Origin: Nereocystis luetkeana
Taxonomy: Eukaryota; Sar; Phaeophyceae; Laminariales; Laminariaceae
Direction: 5' to 3'
Assembly: GCA_031213475.1 (NCBI GenBank)
Contig: JARUPZ010000020.1
Coordinates: 1,302,001-1,366,000 of the forward strand
Length of the DNA: 64,000 bases
In this document: one piece after another, positions 36,411-45,985 of the stretch
Layout: every line of letters begins with the position of its first letter
Numbering within the stretch: position 1 is the stretch's first letter
Made by a program: the position numbers and the translations under genes
Notes under the pieces: generated by a model
Told to the model about the DNA's origin: nothing
The model's database searches: none
Seen by the model: the letters and a program-made list of their open reading frames with translations, nothing else

Positions 36411-37727
36411 CGGACTAGGTCCACCTGAGAGAGGAATGTAAGGCAAAAATTCCGAGCGGTATCCTCGTTTATGGTCGCTGGTCGTGAAAGACTGAAGCTC
36501 TACAACGCACGGCGAACTGTGGCCTGGAGCAGGTTTGGAAATGGGGTTGGGCAAGCAGGCCGTCACTCGACGGGCAGTGGTGAAGCAAACGAGGGCAATG
36601 CTCACGTTTTAGTTGCAGCGCGTGTCAACATCGACGCAGGCGCCGTGTTGTTGCAAAGACGATATTTTCCTGCGATGCAACGTCGTGAACAGGGCATGCG
36701 GGGAGAAACACCCGGGGGGTGTATCACAATGCAGCGGCTGATCGATAAGTACGGCCTTCGCGTCGTTGGCATCGGCGATACTACTTCTAAACATGGAGGC
36801 GGAATCATGTTGCACGGAAACGGTGGCAACGCAGGTAGGGCAGCCGTGAGGTCGCGCAGCAAACGCGAGAAGCGGGACGGGCTTGAAAAGCGAGCAGCCC
36901 TCGGGAAGGGGATAATTTAAAGTTCTCGGAATGCTGACGTGGCCAATACCGAGCAGGGGTCGCTGCGTCATCGAGCCGTCAGTTTCGGATTAAGCGAGAA
37001 ACGCCGTGACGAGGCAGGCTAGAAAATTAACGTTGGGATTCTGCGAACGACTATAACGTAATGCGTGTACACTAGCGGGGGAGGGGGGGGAGGGGGGGGG
37101 CGTAATTCCGGTGATGCTGACTGGAGAGTGGTTCACCATGGCTGGGCTTGGAGCGATACCGCTCGCTGTGACAGTCAGTTGTTTATGCCACTCTTTCTCG
37201 GCATGACGACCAGACGAGCGCTGGCTATGAGCCCGCGAGTGTGAGTATGAGAAACGTTTCGCTGATCGGGATGAGAATTGCGGCTCGCGTCAGATCTTTG
37301 AGTGCAAGCACGAAAGCCAAGCTGCGGCAGACACGAGCTGCGACAGGGGGAGCACCTGTTTTTCTGAGACTCTTCATTCGATTGTAGTATGAGAGAACTA
37401 CGCCTCACTAGACAACCGACGTTTGAAAAGTTATATAGGGTCAACCCGATAAACAATCCCATGGCCCACTGCTTGTAGGTGCTGCGAGGAAAATATTGTG
37501 TAACACAAATGGGATAGCGCGGGTAGTTCATCAGCTGAGATGCCACGTCGATCATAAATGTTTCGACCCAAAATGTGCTACCCCCGTCGCTGGTGTGTGT
37601 CTTCCGTGTCTCTCACTATTACAAATAAGTGTCGTCACCTCGTATTAATAGTGGTACCTGGTACTTATTATTAGCACGTACTTTCTGTGGTCCTTGCCTT
37701 TGGAACAGAACAGGGGGGGGGTGTTTT
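36411..37727. other. Gene-poor region
   Basis: It holds a 149-codon plus-strand frame at 36471-36920 without a recognisable domain and a G-rich tract at 37078-37099. Neither is called as a gene. Confidence 0.45.
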
Positions 37728-38180
37728 AAGGATTATCCTGGGCTGGGTAATTGATCGACATTTTACCCCCTTTTTTTTCAATCATCACTTTTACTTTCCA
37801 GCTTAACTCGTAAGAGGTATTTACCCTCAGCGGTCTTCTTCTGGACAAACCGTGGTCACAGGTAGGTGTCGTCCCTTCTCCCCCCCGGTACGTGCCTTCG
37901 TTTTTTGTCTCGCACAGGGTTCAGCATTCCCAGTGTGCTCGTCGATTTTCATCGAATGTAGCTAACTCACGCTTTCGCGCTTCAAGCTATTTAATTTTTA
38001 TTCAAGAAAAAGTCTTTACGAGTAGTATGCACTCGGTGAGACTTGAACCCACGAAATTGATCTTAGTAGGCACGCGGGCCACCAACCAAGCCACCGGGGA
38101 CGCTATAGCTTAGTAGGTAACACCTTCATATTTATTTGACGTCGTCGAGGACACACGGGTTCGAATCTCTCACTTCGAAC
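37728..38180 (+). repeat. tRNA-like dispersed repeat interrupted by a SINE2 copy
   Basis: The left part 37728-37770 (CCTGGGCTGGGTAATTGATC...TTACCCCC) and the right part 38105-38180 (TATAGCTTAGTAGGTAACACCTTC...) are contiguous in a second copy at 38335-38440 and in a minus copy at 63340-63410. The right part carries a box A match (TAGCTTAGTAGG) and a box B match (GGTTCGAATCTC), so this repeat also looks tRNA-derived. The interruption is a minus-strand SINE2. Confidence 0.72.
37771..38104 (-). mobile_element. tRNA-derived SINE, family 2 (full length)
   Basis: Minus-strand reading: head GCGTCCCCGGTGGCTTGGT with box A TGGCTTGGTTGG and box B GGTTCAAGTCTC, a body with GCGTGAGTTAGCTACATTCG, then a central GGCACGTACCGGGGGGG, then a 3' part with TGAGGGTAAATACCTC and an A-rich tail. 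Other copies are at 38740-39080 (+), 55502-55840 (+) and the 3' fragment 53262-53376 (+). Confidence 0.88.
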
Positions 38181-38334
38181 GTTTCTTTCTAGTATAGCTT
38201 GCGCGTGCGTCCCTAAAACCATGTCTCCCTGGTTCCCCAGATAGATATTGAAACGAAGCGGGTAGATCAGCGTACGGCCTTATACGGCATACCGGTGCCC
38301 CAAAAATCCTGCCGTTCAGAGGGAGGAGGATGTT

Positions 38335-38440
38335 TAGTAGGATTGTAGCCTGGGCTGGGTATAATCGATTGATCTTTCACCCCTATATAGCTCACTAGGT
38401 AACACCTTCTTCACAGGGGGGGGGGGGTTCGCCGCCCACA
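38335..38440 (+). repeat. Second copy of the tRNA-like repeat
   Basis: Contains GCCTGGGCTGGGTATAATCGATTGATC...CACCCCTATATAGCTCACTAGGTAACACC without the SINE2 insertion, followed by a G-run (38417-38427). Confidence 0.65.
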
Positions 38441-38739
38441 AGATCTATCTGTAGTACCAGGTACGTGCATATATATTGTACCCGGCACTGCCTTTTTTAT
38501 CTGGGGTACGTATACGTGCAGCAAGTACACTACTCGTACAATACTACTGCTTGCTGCTGTACAACGGCTGTTGCTGTGTTGTTGTACTTACTCGAACACA
38601 CTGTTGTGCGCTGTGCGGCGGTTGCTCAACCGACAACCCGAATAATCAATACCAGTACGTAATGGTCAATCATTGTTGTGTGCGATATCTTGTACATTTT
38701 GATTCTACGACACAGTTATTAATACCTGGTACTGTCGGC

Positions 38740-39080
38740 GGCGTCCCCGGTGGCTTGGTAGGTGGTCCGCGTGCCTATCAAGATCAATTTCGCGAGTTGT
38801 TCAAGTCTCACCGAGTGCATGCTCGCGTATTAGGGTTTTTTCTTGCATAAAAGAATTATCAGCGGAAAGCGCGAGAGCGTGAGTTAGCAAACATTCAATG
38901 AATCGACGAGCAGTGGGAATGCTGAACCCTACGCGCGCGACAAAAAAAAAGGTACGTACCTGGGGGGAGAAGGGACGACACCTGTGACCACGACTTGTCC
39001 CGAAGATCGCTGAGGGTAAAACCTCCAACCAGTTATAGGCTAGGAAGTAAAAGTGACGATTAAAAAAAAAACAAAAAAAC
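38740..39080 (+). mobile_element. SINE family 2, copy with mutated box B
   Basis: Head GCGTCCCCGGTGGCTTGGTA, box B altered to TGTTCAAGTCTC, body and 3' part as in the other copies, A-rich tail at 39061-39092. Confidence 0.88.
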
Positions 39081-39092
39081 AGAAAACAAAAA

Positions 39093-40494
39093 CTCTGTAC
39101 TCGTACTCTTTTTCTTCTCTTCTCGCTGTCTTGCCTCACTCAGTATACATACAATACTACTGCTGTATGTAGATCGTCGATGTGCGGCTGTTTTCCGATC
39201 TTGCGGGGATTCCTCCGTGTTTTATTCGTTTTACGCTCGTTTACAATTTTTTCCCGCGTGTGCACGATCGACCGCAAACTTGTGTAGTGCAGGCAGTTAC
39301 TACTGCTGTACGAAGAGTACTCTATATATGTATATTTAAATTGGTGTGTCGTATAATACTGCTGTACGACGCTGCTGTTGTACCACTCTGGAGCTCTGGG
39401 TACTTGTATAATACCTGGTACCTGGTATGCGTCAAACGTACGTATATCCAATGGAAATAAATGACTTTACAAACCAACCAACGTGAAACAGCGTAAAACG
39501 TACCAGCCGGTCTGTTCATTTTTTCTTGGATATGTTTCTTTCAATACTACAGCAGTATCGATACTCGTGCGTCGTACAACACGTGACGTGTCGTATTTTA
39601 TCATGAATACCCCAGGGTACGTGTTCTATTTTCGGAGATGTAGGTTCCTCAAATAGCGTGAGGCGTTACTATCCCTCCAGTGGGTGATGGGTACAAGCAA
39701 CCAGTATGTATGAGCCTTTTTTCTTTTTTCGGCGTCATGGCCCTGGTGGACTAGACTGGACATTCCGGGTTCACGCCCCCCGGCACACCACACGCCAACC
39801 CCGCACAGCACCACCGCGTATCCAGAGGGCTATGCAAAGCGGGAAGTACTGGATCATCCAGTTCACCCTTTGCCTCATCAATTTCCCTCAGATTCGCTGC
39901 ACTAACGCGCAACAACCGGGCCGATGATGAAGATGACGATGAGTTGGTCGTTGCCACAACAACTTGAGGTCAGAGGTCAGTATGGTACATGTACTGTCGT
40001 AAATAGTACCGGGCACATGTACTCGTACTGCTGTATGTAGTACATCTTTCTCATTTGATAGACCCCATTTGTAGCCCTCGTACAGCAGTGCCGGGTTGGA
40101 CGCAACTTTTCGGCTAGGCTGGATTTTTTAAATTGCGGAGCGCGGTAGATCATGGACAAGACTTTGTACGAGTTGCTGCTCTTCTTCTTGCAGCTGCTGT
40201 ACCTGGCACCTGGTTGGTGTGTCGTATATATAAGCAGTAGGAGAAGACCGAAGTCCGTGCGTAACATACCAGCGAGAAAACGGTTCCTCCACTTCAGTTT
40301 TCTTTGCAACGGTTGGTCGTTGGTGCAACAACGCAACCGGCAGATCGAGAACATGCTGTTGTTTTTATCCTATCACCACCGGCTACAGACAGCAGTATTG
40401 TTAATAGTAGAACAGGAGCAGAAGTAGTGGAACAACAGCAACAAATATCCATACGAGTCGAGTCGTACGAGTAACGAGTACCATTGTACTAGGC
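39093..40494. other. Gene-poor region rich in short palindromic words
   Basis: No gene recognised. TACTGCTGTA, TACAGCAGTA and TACCTGGTA words are especially dense (39157-39420, 39548-40090). Confidence 0.5.
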
Positions 40495-41140
40495 TCTTCG
40501 CTCCGCGGGCGGCCTACGCCGCCCGCTACGCTCGCTCAGGAAGGAAAAGTACATCAAATTCCTCTGCGAAGCGGACAGAGGTCCATGATTGAATACGAGT
40601 ATAGTTTTTTTTAATTATTATGATCGTAGTTGCAAACTGGCTACTTGATAATTGATAATGCCAAGAGTCCCGCCGCCATGCTTCAGGAAAAAACAGCTCG
40701 CACGCCACATACGCTTCGCATCGCGTGCGGTTGCCGCACGTACGTACATACCCCAGGTAGGGTACTTAATTTATTCTTTTGATATGCTGTATGTATGTAC
40801 GAAAAAAGAGAAAGCACAGCAAGGCACAGCAGCACAGCAGCACCGCAAAAACAACGTAAAATGAATCCGAAAAATTCGGGAAGAACAAAAAAGATTTAAA
40901 ATCCCCGTCCCTCTCCTGAAATACTTTTCTGCCTGACTGATTGGAACACCTTGGACCGGTCAAAAAATAAAAAAATAAAAAAATGAACTGCAGAGCTTCT
41001 CTCTCAGCCTCGTACGCCGCCTGCCCCTCTCACGACCACCACGCCACCGATTCGGTCCGGGTAAAGCTTTCCTCACTCTCTGCCACAGTCAGCCCAGTTG
41101 CCCGCCTCGCGTGAAGCCCGGTGATCACCGTGGCCGTCGT
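40495..41140 (+). repeat. Dispersed repeat D, + copy
   Basis: It matches 61650-62185 in inverted orientation over most of its length. Shared blocks include GCTACGCTCGCTCAGGAAGGAAAAGTACATCAAATT, the AGCAC-rich segment near 40815-40845, GCAGAGCTTCTCTCTCAGCCTCGTACGCCGCC and CACCGATTCGGTCCGGGTAAAGCTTTCCTC. A partial relative lies at 50735-50990. Unclassified; no terminal repeats were found. Confidence 0.75.
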
Positions 41141-41229
41141 TCGTCAGCTCGACAGTATTGGTACTCAGACTGGGAGCTCCCTCTTTCAACTTCAGTGTGG
41201 TTGCTAAAATATGCACCACTTCAATGTTA

Positions 41230-41600
41230 TCTTGCAATTTCGAACGACCCATACATCTCGTGCATACTCTATCCAAAATATGAAATTGAGGCCAGGCAGA
41301 GCCCGTTCCTGCACCCCTCGTGTCTCGAGGCACACGCGACGCCTAGGCACAAAAGCGGCGACCGCGCTCCTTGCAACTCCCCCTCTACCCGCCAGCACCC
41401 GCTGACACCCGCGACGGCGCCGGGCTCTCCCGCGGTCCCGTACTCGGAGTACACGCACGCACACGAAACGAAAGAAGAAGAAAAAAAGAAGAATGGACCA
41501 AGAAAACAAAGAACCGCTGGAAAAGTCCGGCAAGTAATAAAAGGAGGCGGTTTCGAAGTGGGAGCTCTGAGAGGCCAGGGATGTACCAACCGAGCACGCT
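41230..41600 (+). repeat. Dispersed repeat C, copy 1
   Basis: Copy 2 is at 41925-42245 (+) and copy 3 at 59465-59705 (-). The core shared by all three includes GTGTCTCGAGGCACACGCGACG, GGCGACCGCGCTCCTTGCAA, CCGCGACGGCGCCGGGCTC and ACACGAAACGAAAGAAG. Copies 1 and 2 also share CTCTGAGAGGCCAGGGATG at the 3' end. The long frames on both strands across it are shadows of this GC-rich repeat. Confidence 0.85.
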
Positions 41601-41924
41601 CAGGGATTTAGATCTAAGGAAGTGGTTCTATACCTGGTATTGAAGAGGGGAAATGCTCCGGCCGCTTGTGTTTGGAGGTGAAATTCAAACTCCGAAGACA
41701 TGGAGTCTGAGTCTCTGAGGGTTCTAGGTTGAACCGAACACTTTTCACACGGACCTACTATTGTACCACCTGGGGTACGATTTTTTGCTCACTTTCCCTC
41801 CCACAAGTTCACCCTTGTGCTGTAGCTCATATAGAGTGCGAATCTACCGGTAATACTGGTACCTCTAAATAAGCAATTCTGAGAACCGCATTCAAGCACC
41901 TCTAGGCAAAAACTTACAGTATTA

Positions 41925-42245
41925 TGTATTCATGCATCCCTCGTGTCTCGAGGCACACGCGACGCCTAGGCACGAAAGCGGCGACCGCGCTCCTTGCAAT
42001 CCCCCCTCTACCCGCCAGCACCCGCTGACACCCGCGACGGCGCCGGGCTCTCCCGCGGTGCCGTGCTCGGAGTACACGCACGCGCACGAAACGAAAGAAG
42101 AAAAAAGGAAGAAAGGACCGAGAGTGCCAAGAGAAATGGAGAAAACGAGAACCGCTGGGAAGGTCCGGCAAGTAATGAAAGGGAGGCGGTTTCGACGTGG
42201 GAGCTCTGAGAGGCCAGGGATGTACCAACCGAGCACGCTCCGGGA
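41925..42245 (+). repeat. Dispersed repeat C, copy 2
   Basis: Nearly identical to copy 1, about 330 bp further on, with small indels, for example an added AGAGTGCCAAGAGAAATGGAG block. Confidence 0.85.
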
Positions 42246-42319
42246 GTGAGATCTAAGTAAGTAGTTCTATACCAGGTAGTATGTAGGGGGTGGATCGCCA
42301 TCACTCCCTTGCGAAAATA

Positions 42320-42780
42320 GGGGACTGATAATCACAACTACGTATGATGGGTGATATTTAAATCACTACTACAGGGACGTTTACGAGCCATCCCGGGGTT
42401 TAAGGCCTCGCGTTTCGTGTTTGAGAGGAGGGTTAAGGTTGGTGACAGGGTTAGGTGAGGGTTGGTGTTAGTTGCCGGTCTTACGGGCTGTGAGAAGTAC
42501 AGCCACGGGACTTTACGTGATATTTACCTAGAGGGCTGTGAGAAATACAGCGGCGGGGCTTTACGTGATATTTACCTGGAGCCCTCTAGGTAAATATCAC
42601 GTAGAGCGCCGTCGCTGTAATTCTCACAGCCCTTGAGACCGGCAACTAACAAAAACCCTATCCTCAACCCTCACCCTATCTCAAACTCGAAACGCAAGGC
42701 CCAAAACCCGGGGATGGCTCGTAACCGTCCCCGTAGCCGTGATTTAAATCTCCCCTACGTCGTCGTGATTATCAGTCCCC
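42320..42780. mobile_element. Mutator-like foldback element with 9-bp target duplication
   Basis: A 461-bp element whose two halves are inverted repeats of more than 200 bp. The left end is GGGGACTGATAATCAC and the right end GTGATTATCAGTCCCC. It is flanked on both sides by GCGAAAATA (42311-42319 and 42781-42789). A 9-bp target duplication with long inverted repeats is typical of MULE-type transposons. There is no transposase inside. The centre has a partial tandem duplication of GGGCTGTGAGAA...TACGTGATATTTACCT. Confidence 0.88.
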
Positions 42781-43193
42781 GCGAAAATACGTCCAAAGGG
42801 GGGTTCCCAACATATGTGGGGGTGTTTCTATCTAAAGGGGCTATTTCCATACCTTCTAGAACCGCACTTTTCCCGAAAACCGCACATTGTATTGCATGGA
42901 TTTGCGGACCGTTTGCGAATCGAAGCCGGTAATACGCATCCCTGATGATATAGATACCCACGGTAGTCAGTAATCATACCTGGTATCATGCATACTTTGT
43001 TTGGCTCAAACGAGAGCCCTAACCAATATCAAAGGGTTGTGAAGTCTGCAGCAAATACGTACGGGTCGGTGTCCCTCCAGGAGTTGGGCGTACGGGACAC
43101 TTACTGTACCAGAAAAAAATATTGACAAGAGCAACACAGAGTAGCGCGCTACTTGCAACTTAGAGCAGTCAGTTGTCAGTTTTAGCGTGCGAG

Positions 43194-43450
43194 CTTCTGC
43201 GTGTGTACTTCACATTAAACCGTGCTTTCTACCCGTCAACATCCAGCACAACCAGTGTCCGTGCCGATTCTTCAATCCTAGAAGAGATACAAGTTCTGTG
43301 GTCACAAAGCTGCGCCACAGAGAAACTACGTTGCAAGGTAAGCACAGCAGTGGGCAATGAAATGCCATGTCATCATACTAGATACGACAGGCACGACATA
43401 CACATTCTATGAAATAGAGAAACGAAAGGAAACAATCGAAGATAAAACAA
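43194..43450 (+). repeat. Dispersed repeat R, copy 1
   Basis: Begins CTTCACATTAAACCGTGCTT and continues CATCCAGCACAACCAGTGTC, AGAGATACAAGTTCTGTGG; ends A-rich (AAACAAAAACGAAGAAG). Other copies: 49378-49650, 49684-49860, 50231-50340 and 55258-55470, all +. The directional A-rich 3' end suggests a retroposed unit, but no pol III boxes were found. Confidence 0.8.
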
Positions 43451-43666
43451 AAACGAAGAAGACAAATCAAAAGAGAAAAAAAAGGAAAAATAAATAAATA
43501 TATATATAGAAGAAACTGTCGTGCCCCCCCCCCCCGCAGGCGAGGGGGCAGACACTTGAAAAGGAACTAGCTGGGAAAAAAAGAAAAAATACCAAAAACA
43601 CCACTACGTGTAAACAGAGTAAGGCAAAGAAGCAGTTGACTCGTTCGCTTTTCCCTCCCACTATAA

Positions 43667-44040
43667 CGTGGTACTGAGTAGTTGGTAATTGTCAGGACCA
43701 GTCTCCAAGAAATATTGGCACCGACTGCGCTTTTTGTGTACTCCGACGACAGTACCATGATACTTCCACGTACAAGGTCACATGGAGACGGCCGAATATC
43801 CCAAAGCAACCACCAGTGCTTCCGTAAATCCACCCCCCCAATGCATTTTCCCCCCACTCTGTAGCGTGGTACTTTGTATTTGGTAATTGTCAGGACCAGT
43901 CTCCAAGAACTATTGGCACCGACTGCGCTTTTTGTGTACTCCGACGACCGTACCATGATACTTCCACGTACAAGGTCACATGGAGACGGCCGAATATCCC
44001 AAAGCAACTACCAGTGCTTCCGTAAATCCACCCCCGCAAT
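43667..44040. repeat. ~200-bp tandem duplication
   Basis: Two near-identical copies (about 43667-43860 and 43867-44040) sharing TGTCAGGACCAGTCTCCAAG, TACTCCGACGAC(A/C)GTACCATGATAC and CAAAGCAAC(C/T)ACCAGTGC. They lie at the end of the putative copia fragment. Confidence 0.9.
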
Positions 44041-44471
44041 GCACACATCAAGTCTCCACAATGGATTGTCACGCGCCTCTGCATCTCTGATTCCAAACAA
44101 AGATTATCACCAACACGCATCCACCCCCGCAGATGACGGCCGTTTGCCCACTTGGCATATTTAACTACTGTGCGTACTAGCATATTGGTCCGTCTTTCCT
44201 GGCAGACGTACTCTTTCGCATCACGGAGGAACAAGCGAGTCTTGAGCACAGAGTTCAAGAGTCCTCTGCCGTTAAGAATGCGACGCGCCGCAACTACGTA
44301 AAGAGCCGCATTCGCGATGCTTGGTCGTGTCATATTGGCAAGCCAGTAAGCCTCCACCCGAATCCCGGTAAGGCCAGCGCCCTCCCAGGGGTCATCGTGT
44401 TCCTTCAGGGTAGCAGTGCGTTGGGCCTCCGACCAACCTGCTCCACCGCGTGGACTCGTCTGTTGATGCAC
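44041..44471 (-). pseudogene. Probable decayed Ty1/copia reverse transcriptase-RNase H fragment
   Basis: The minus-strand frame contains YWLANMTRPSIANAALYVVA followed by VLKTRLFLRDAKEYV. This resembles the copia block W-x-TRPDI-x-NAV...K-x-L-x-YL that joins reverse transcriptase to RNase H. The expected aspartate of TRPDI is serine here, no YVDD box is visible, and the frame breaks downstream. No LTRs were recognised. It could be a chance match, so confidence is modest. Confidence 0.4.
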
Positions 44472-45834
44472 AATCTGTCTGGACTTGTCGGTGAAAACAG
44501 GCGAGGGGGGGGGGGGTTACTCGATAGGAGAGGAAGGGGTTGGTGAAGATTCTGACTACTAATAGATTAGACGCATGCTACGTTAGGGAAACAGTAGCAC
44601 CTACTTTTTCGTAGGCTCCTAACTTGATTATAGTGTAGGAGCTCTATATTCCTCGGCCAGCAGCAGACCTCGAGAGACGTTGAAAGTCGTAAGCTAAGGC
44701 CCGACACACCTCAGAATGGGCTACTACTGTAGGTGTCTATCGAATAATAGGGTCAACTACAAATCGGATGTGAATATATTGGGTACGTTCTCAGTTGAAG
44801 AGCTTCATCAGTGATAATTGTGTGGGCTCACAAGTGCAATAGCTACCGTAGCACGGCTCGATGCTGCAATTAGGATCAGCTCGAAGCAATCATCGGCCCA
44901 CGTCTACGTAGATAATGCATGGGTAAACCGCGTCCTACGGCAATCTTGGCCAGGAGGTCAAACTACTATGCGAGCGAGGGAGTCGGCGAGAACGATTAAA
45001 ACGTGTTGGCAGCTTCGGTGGCTGTGATCTAACGCTACCAGTAGCTATTAGCTTTGTGCCAAGCGAGCTCCTTTCCTATGCCCGGACATACTTGCATCCG
45101 ACGAGCTCATGTCCCACGGCCACCGACGTCCCAGAGTTCCCGGAAGTCTATCCGCACGGCTTTCAGGCTTGAAGCGCCTTTTGAGATTCGGGCTCTATAT
45201 CTGCGTCACACACCTTAGGTCCCCAAAGAAACGACGCCAGCACTTTTCTCTGTCAAGAACTAGAACGTCTCGCGCTGGACGTCGTGCGCCTATTGCCTGA
45301 GTACGCATACAGCGTCTCCGATATCCGCCATGGCCACTTCTTGTATTCGGCACGTCTCACGTTTACATGTGTCCCTCCTTGAGTCGAGTACCCCCCCGAC
45401 CAGGCAAGTACTTGCACAGATATTGAACGGCCCTCTCACATGTGCCGATCTCTGAATCGCTAGCTGCGCCCTCTATGGTCAACGGCCCTGAAAAGCTCTC
45501 CCCCTGCTCGGGCTGGTTTGGTGCCTGAGTTTCGTATCGCATTTGCGGGCTCTCGGTACCGGTAGGGTTGATTTCGCAGCCGCTACTATGATAGTTCGAT
45601 CTTGAATTTAATCCCCCAGCGCCTACGAGGCCGTTATCGCGGGAAAGTTTTTTCGCACGGCTCGCGCTGTCCTCGATGTCGACGGACAGTTATTCGCGCG
45701 TTATACCGGTAGTCTCTGCCACTCGTGCAGCTTGGAGGAATTCATGGACCGAAGGCGCCGTCCACAAGCACCCTATCCCCCAACTCGTTGCCCCCCCCCC
45801 CCCCTAGTAGGATGCAGCTCACCCTTCATGCGAC
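44472..45834. other. Gene-poor region
   Basis: No recognised gene. G-run near 44505-44516 and C-run near 45790-45805. Confidence 0.5.
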
Positions 45835-45985
45835 TCGCCAGACACCTCACGGCGCTTCGCGCTTGGTGCAAGCAATGTCTGCCTGGTCGGTGAAAACCCG
45901 ACATGCTCCGTCCCGGCATTGTAGGGATGGGAGGGTCTATGGTCATACGACTACGGCCATGCATGAGATCGAGTACATCTCTCTA
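45835..45985 (+). repeat. Dispersed repeat with 5S-like end, copy
   Basis: GCGCTTGGTGCAAGCAATGTCTGCCTGG through CATACGACTACGGCCATGCATGAG, followed by a C-rich tract, as in 20722-21005. Confidence 0.75.

Noticed and set aside
36471..36920. 149-codon plus-strand frame
   Set aside because: No recognisable domain, overlapping frames on the other strand, and it sits between repeats; coding potential is not supported.
38101..38180. Possible tRNA gene (box A TAGCTTAGTAGG, box B GGTTCGAATC)
   Set aside because: The spacing between boxes is stretched and no matching acceptor stem is seen. The segment recurs as part of a dispersed repeat.
41073..42304. Cluster of overlapping frames on both strands (up to 166 codons)
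   Set aside because: They arise from the GC-rich dispersed repeat C, which is present twice here and once inverted at 59465-59705.
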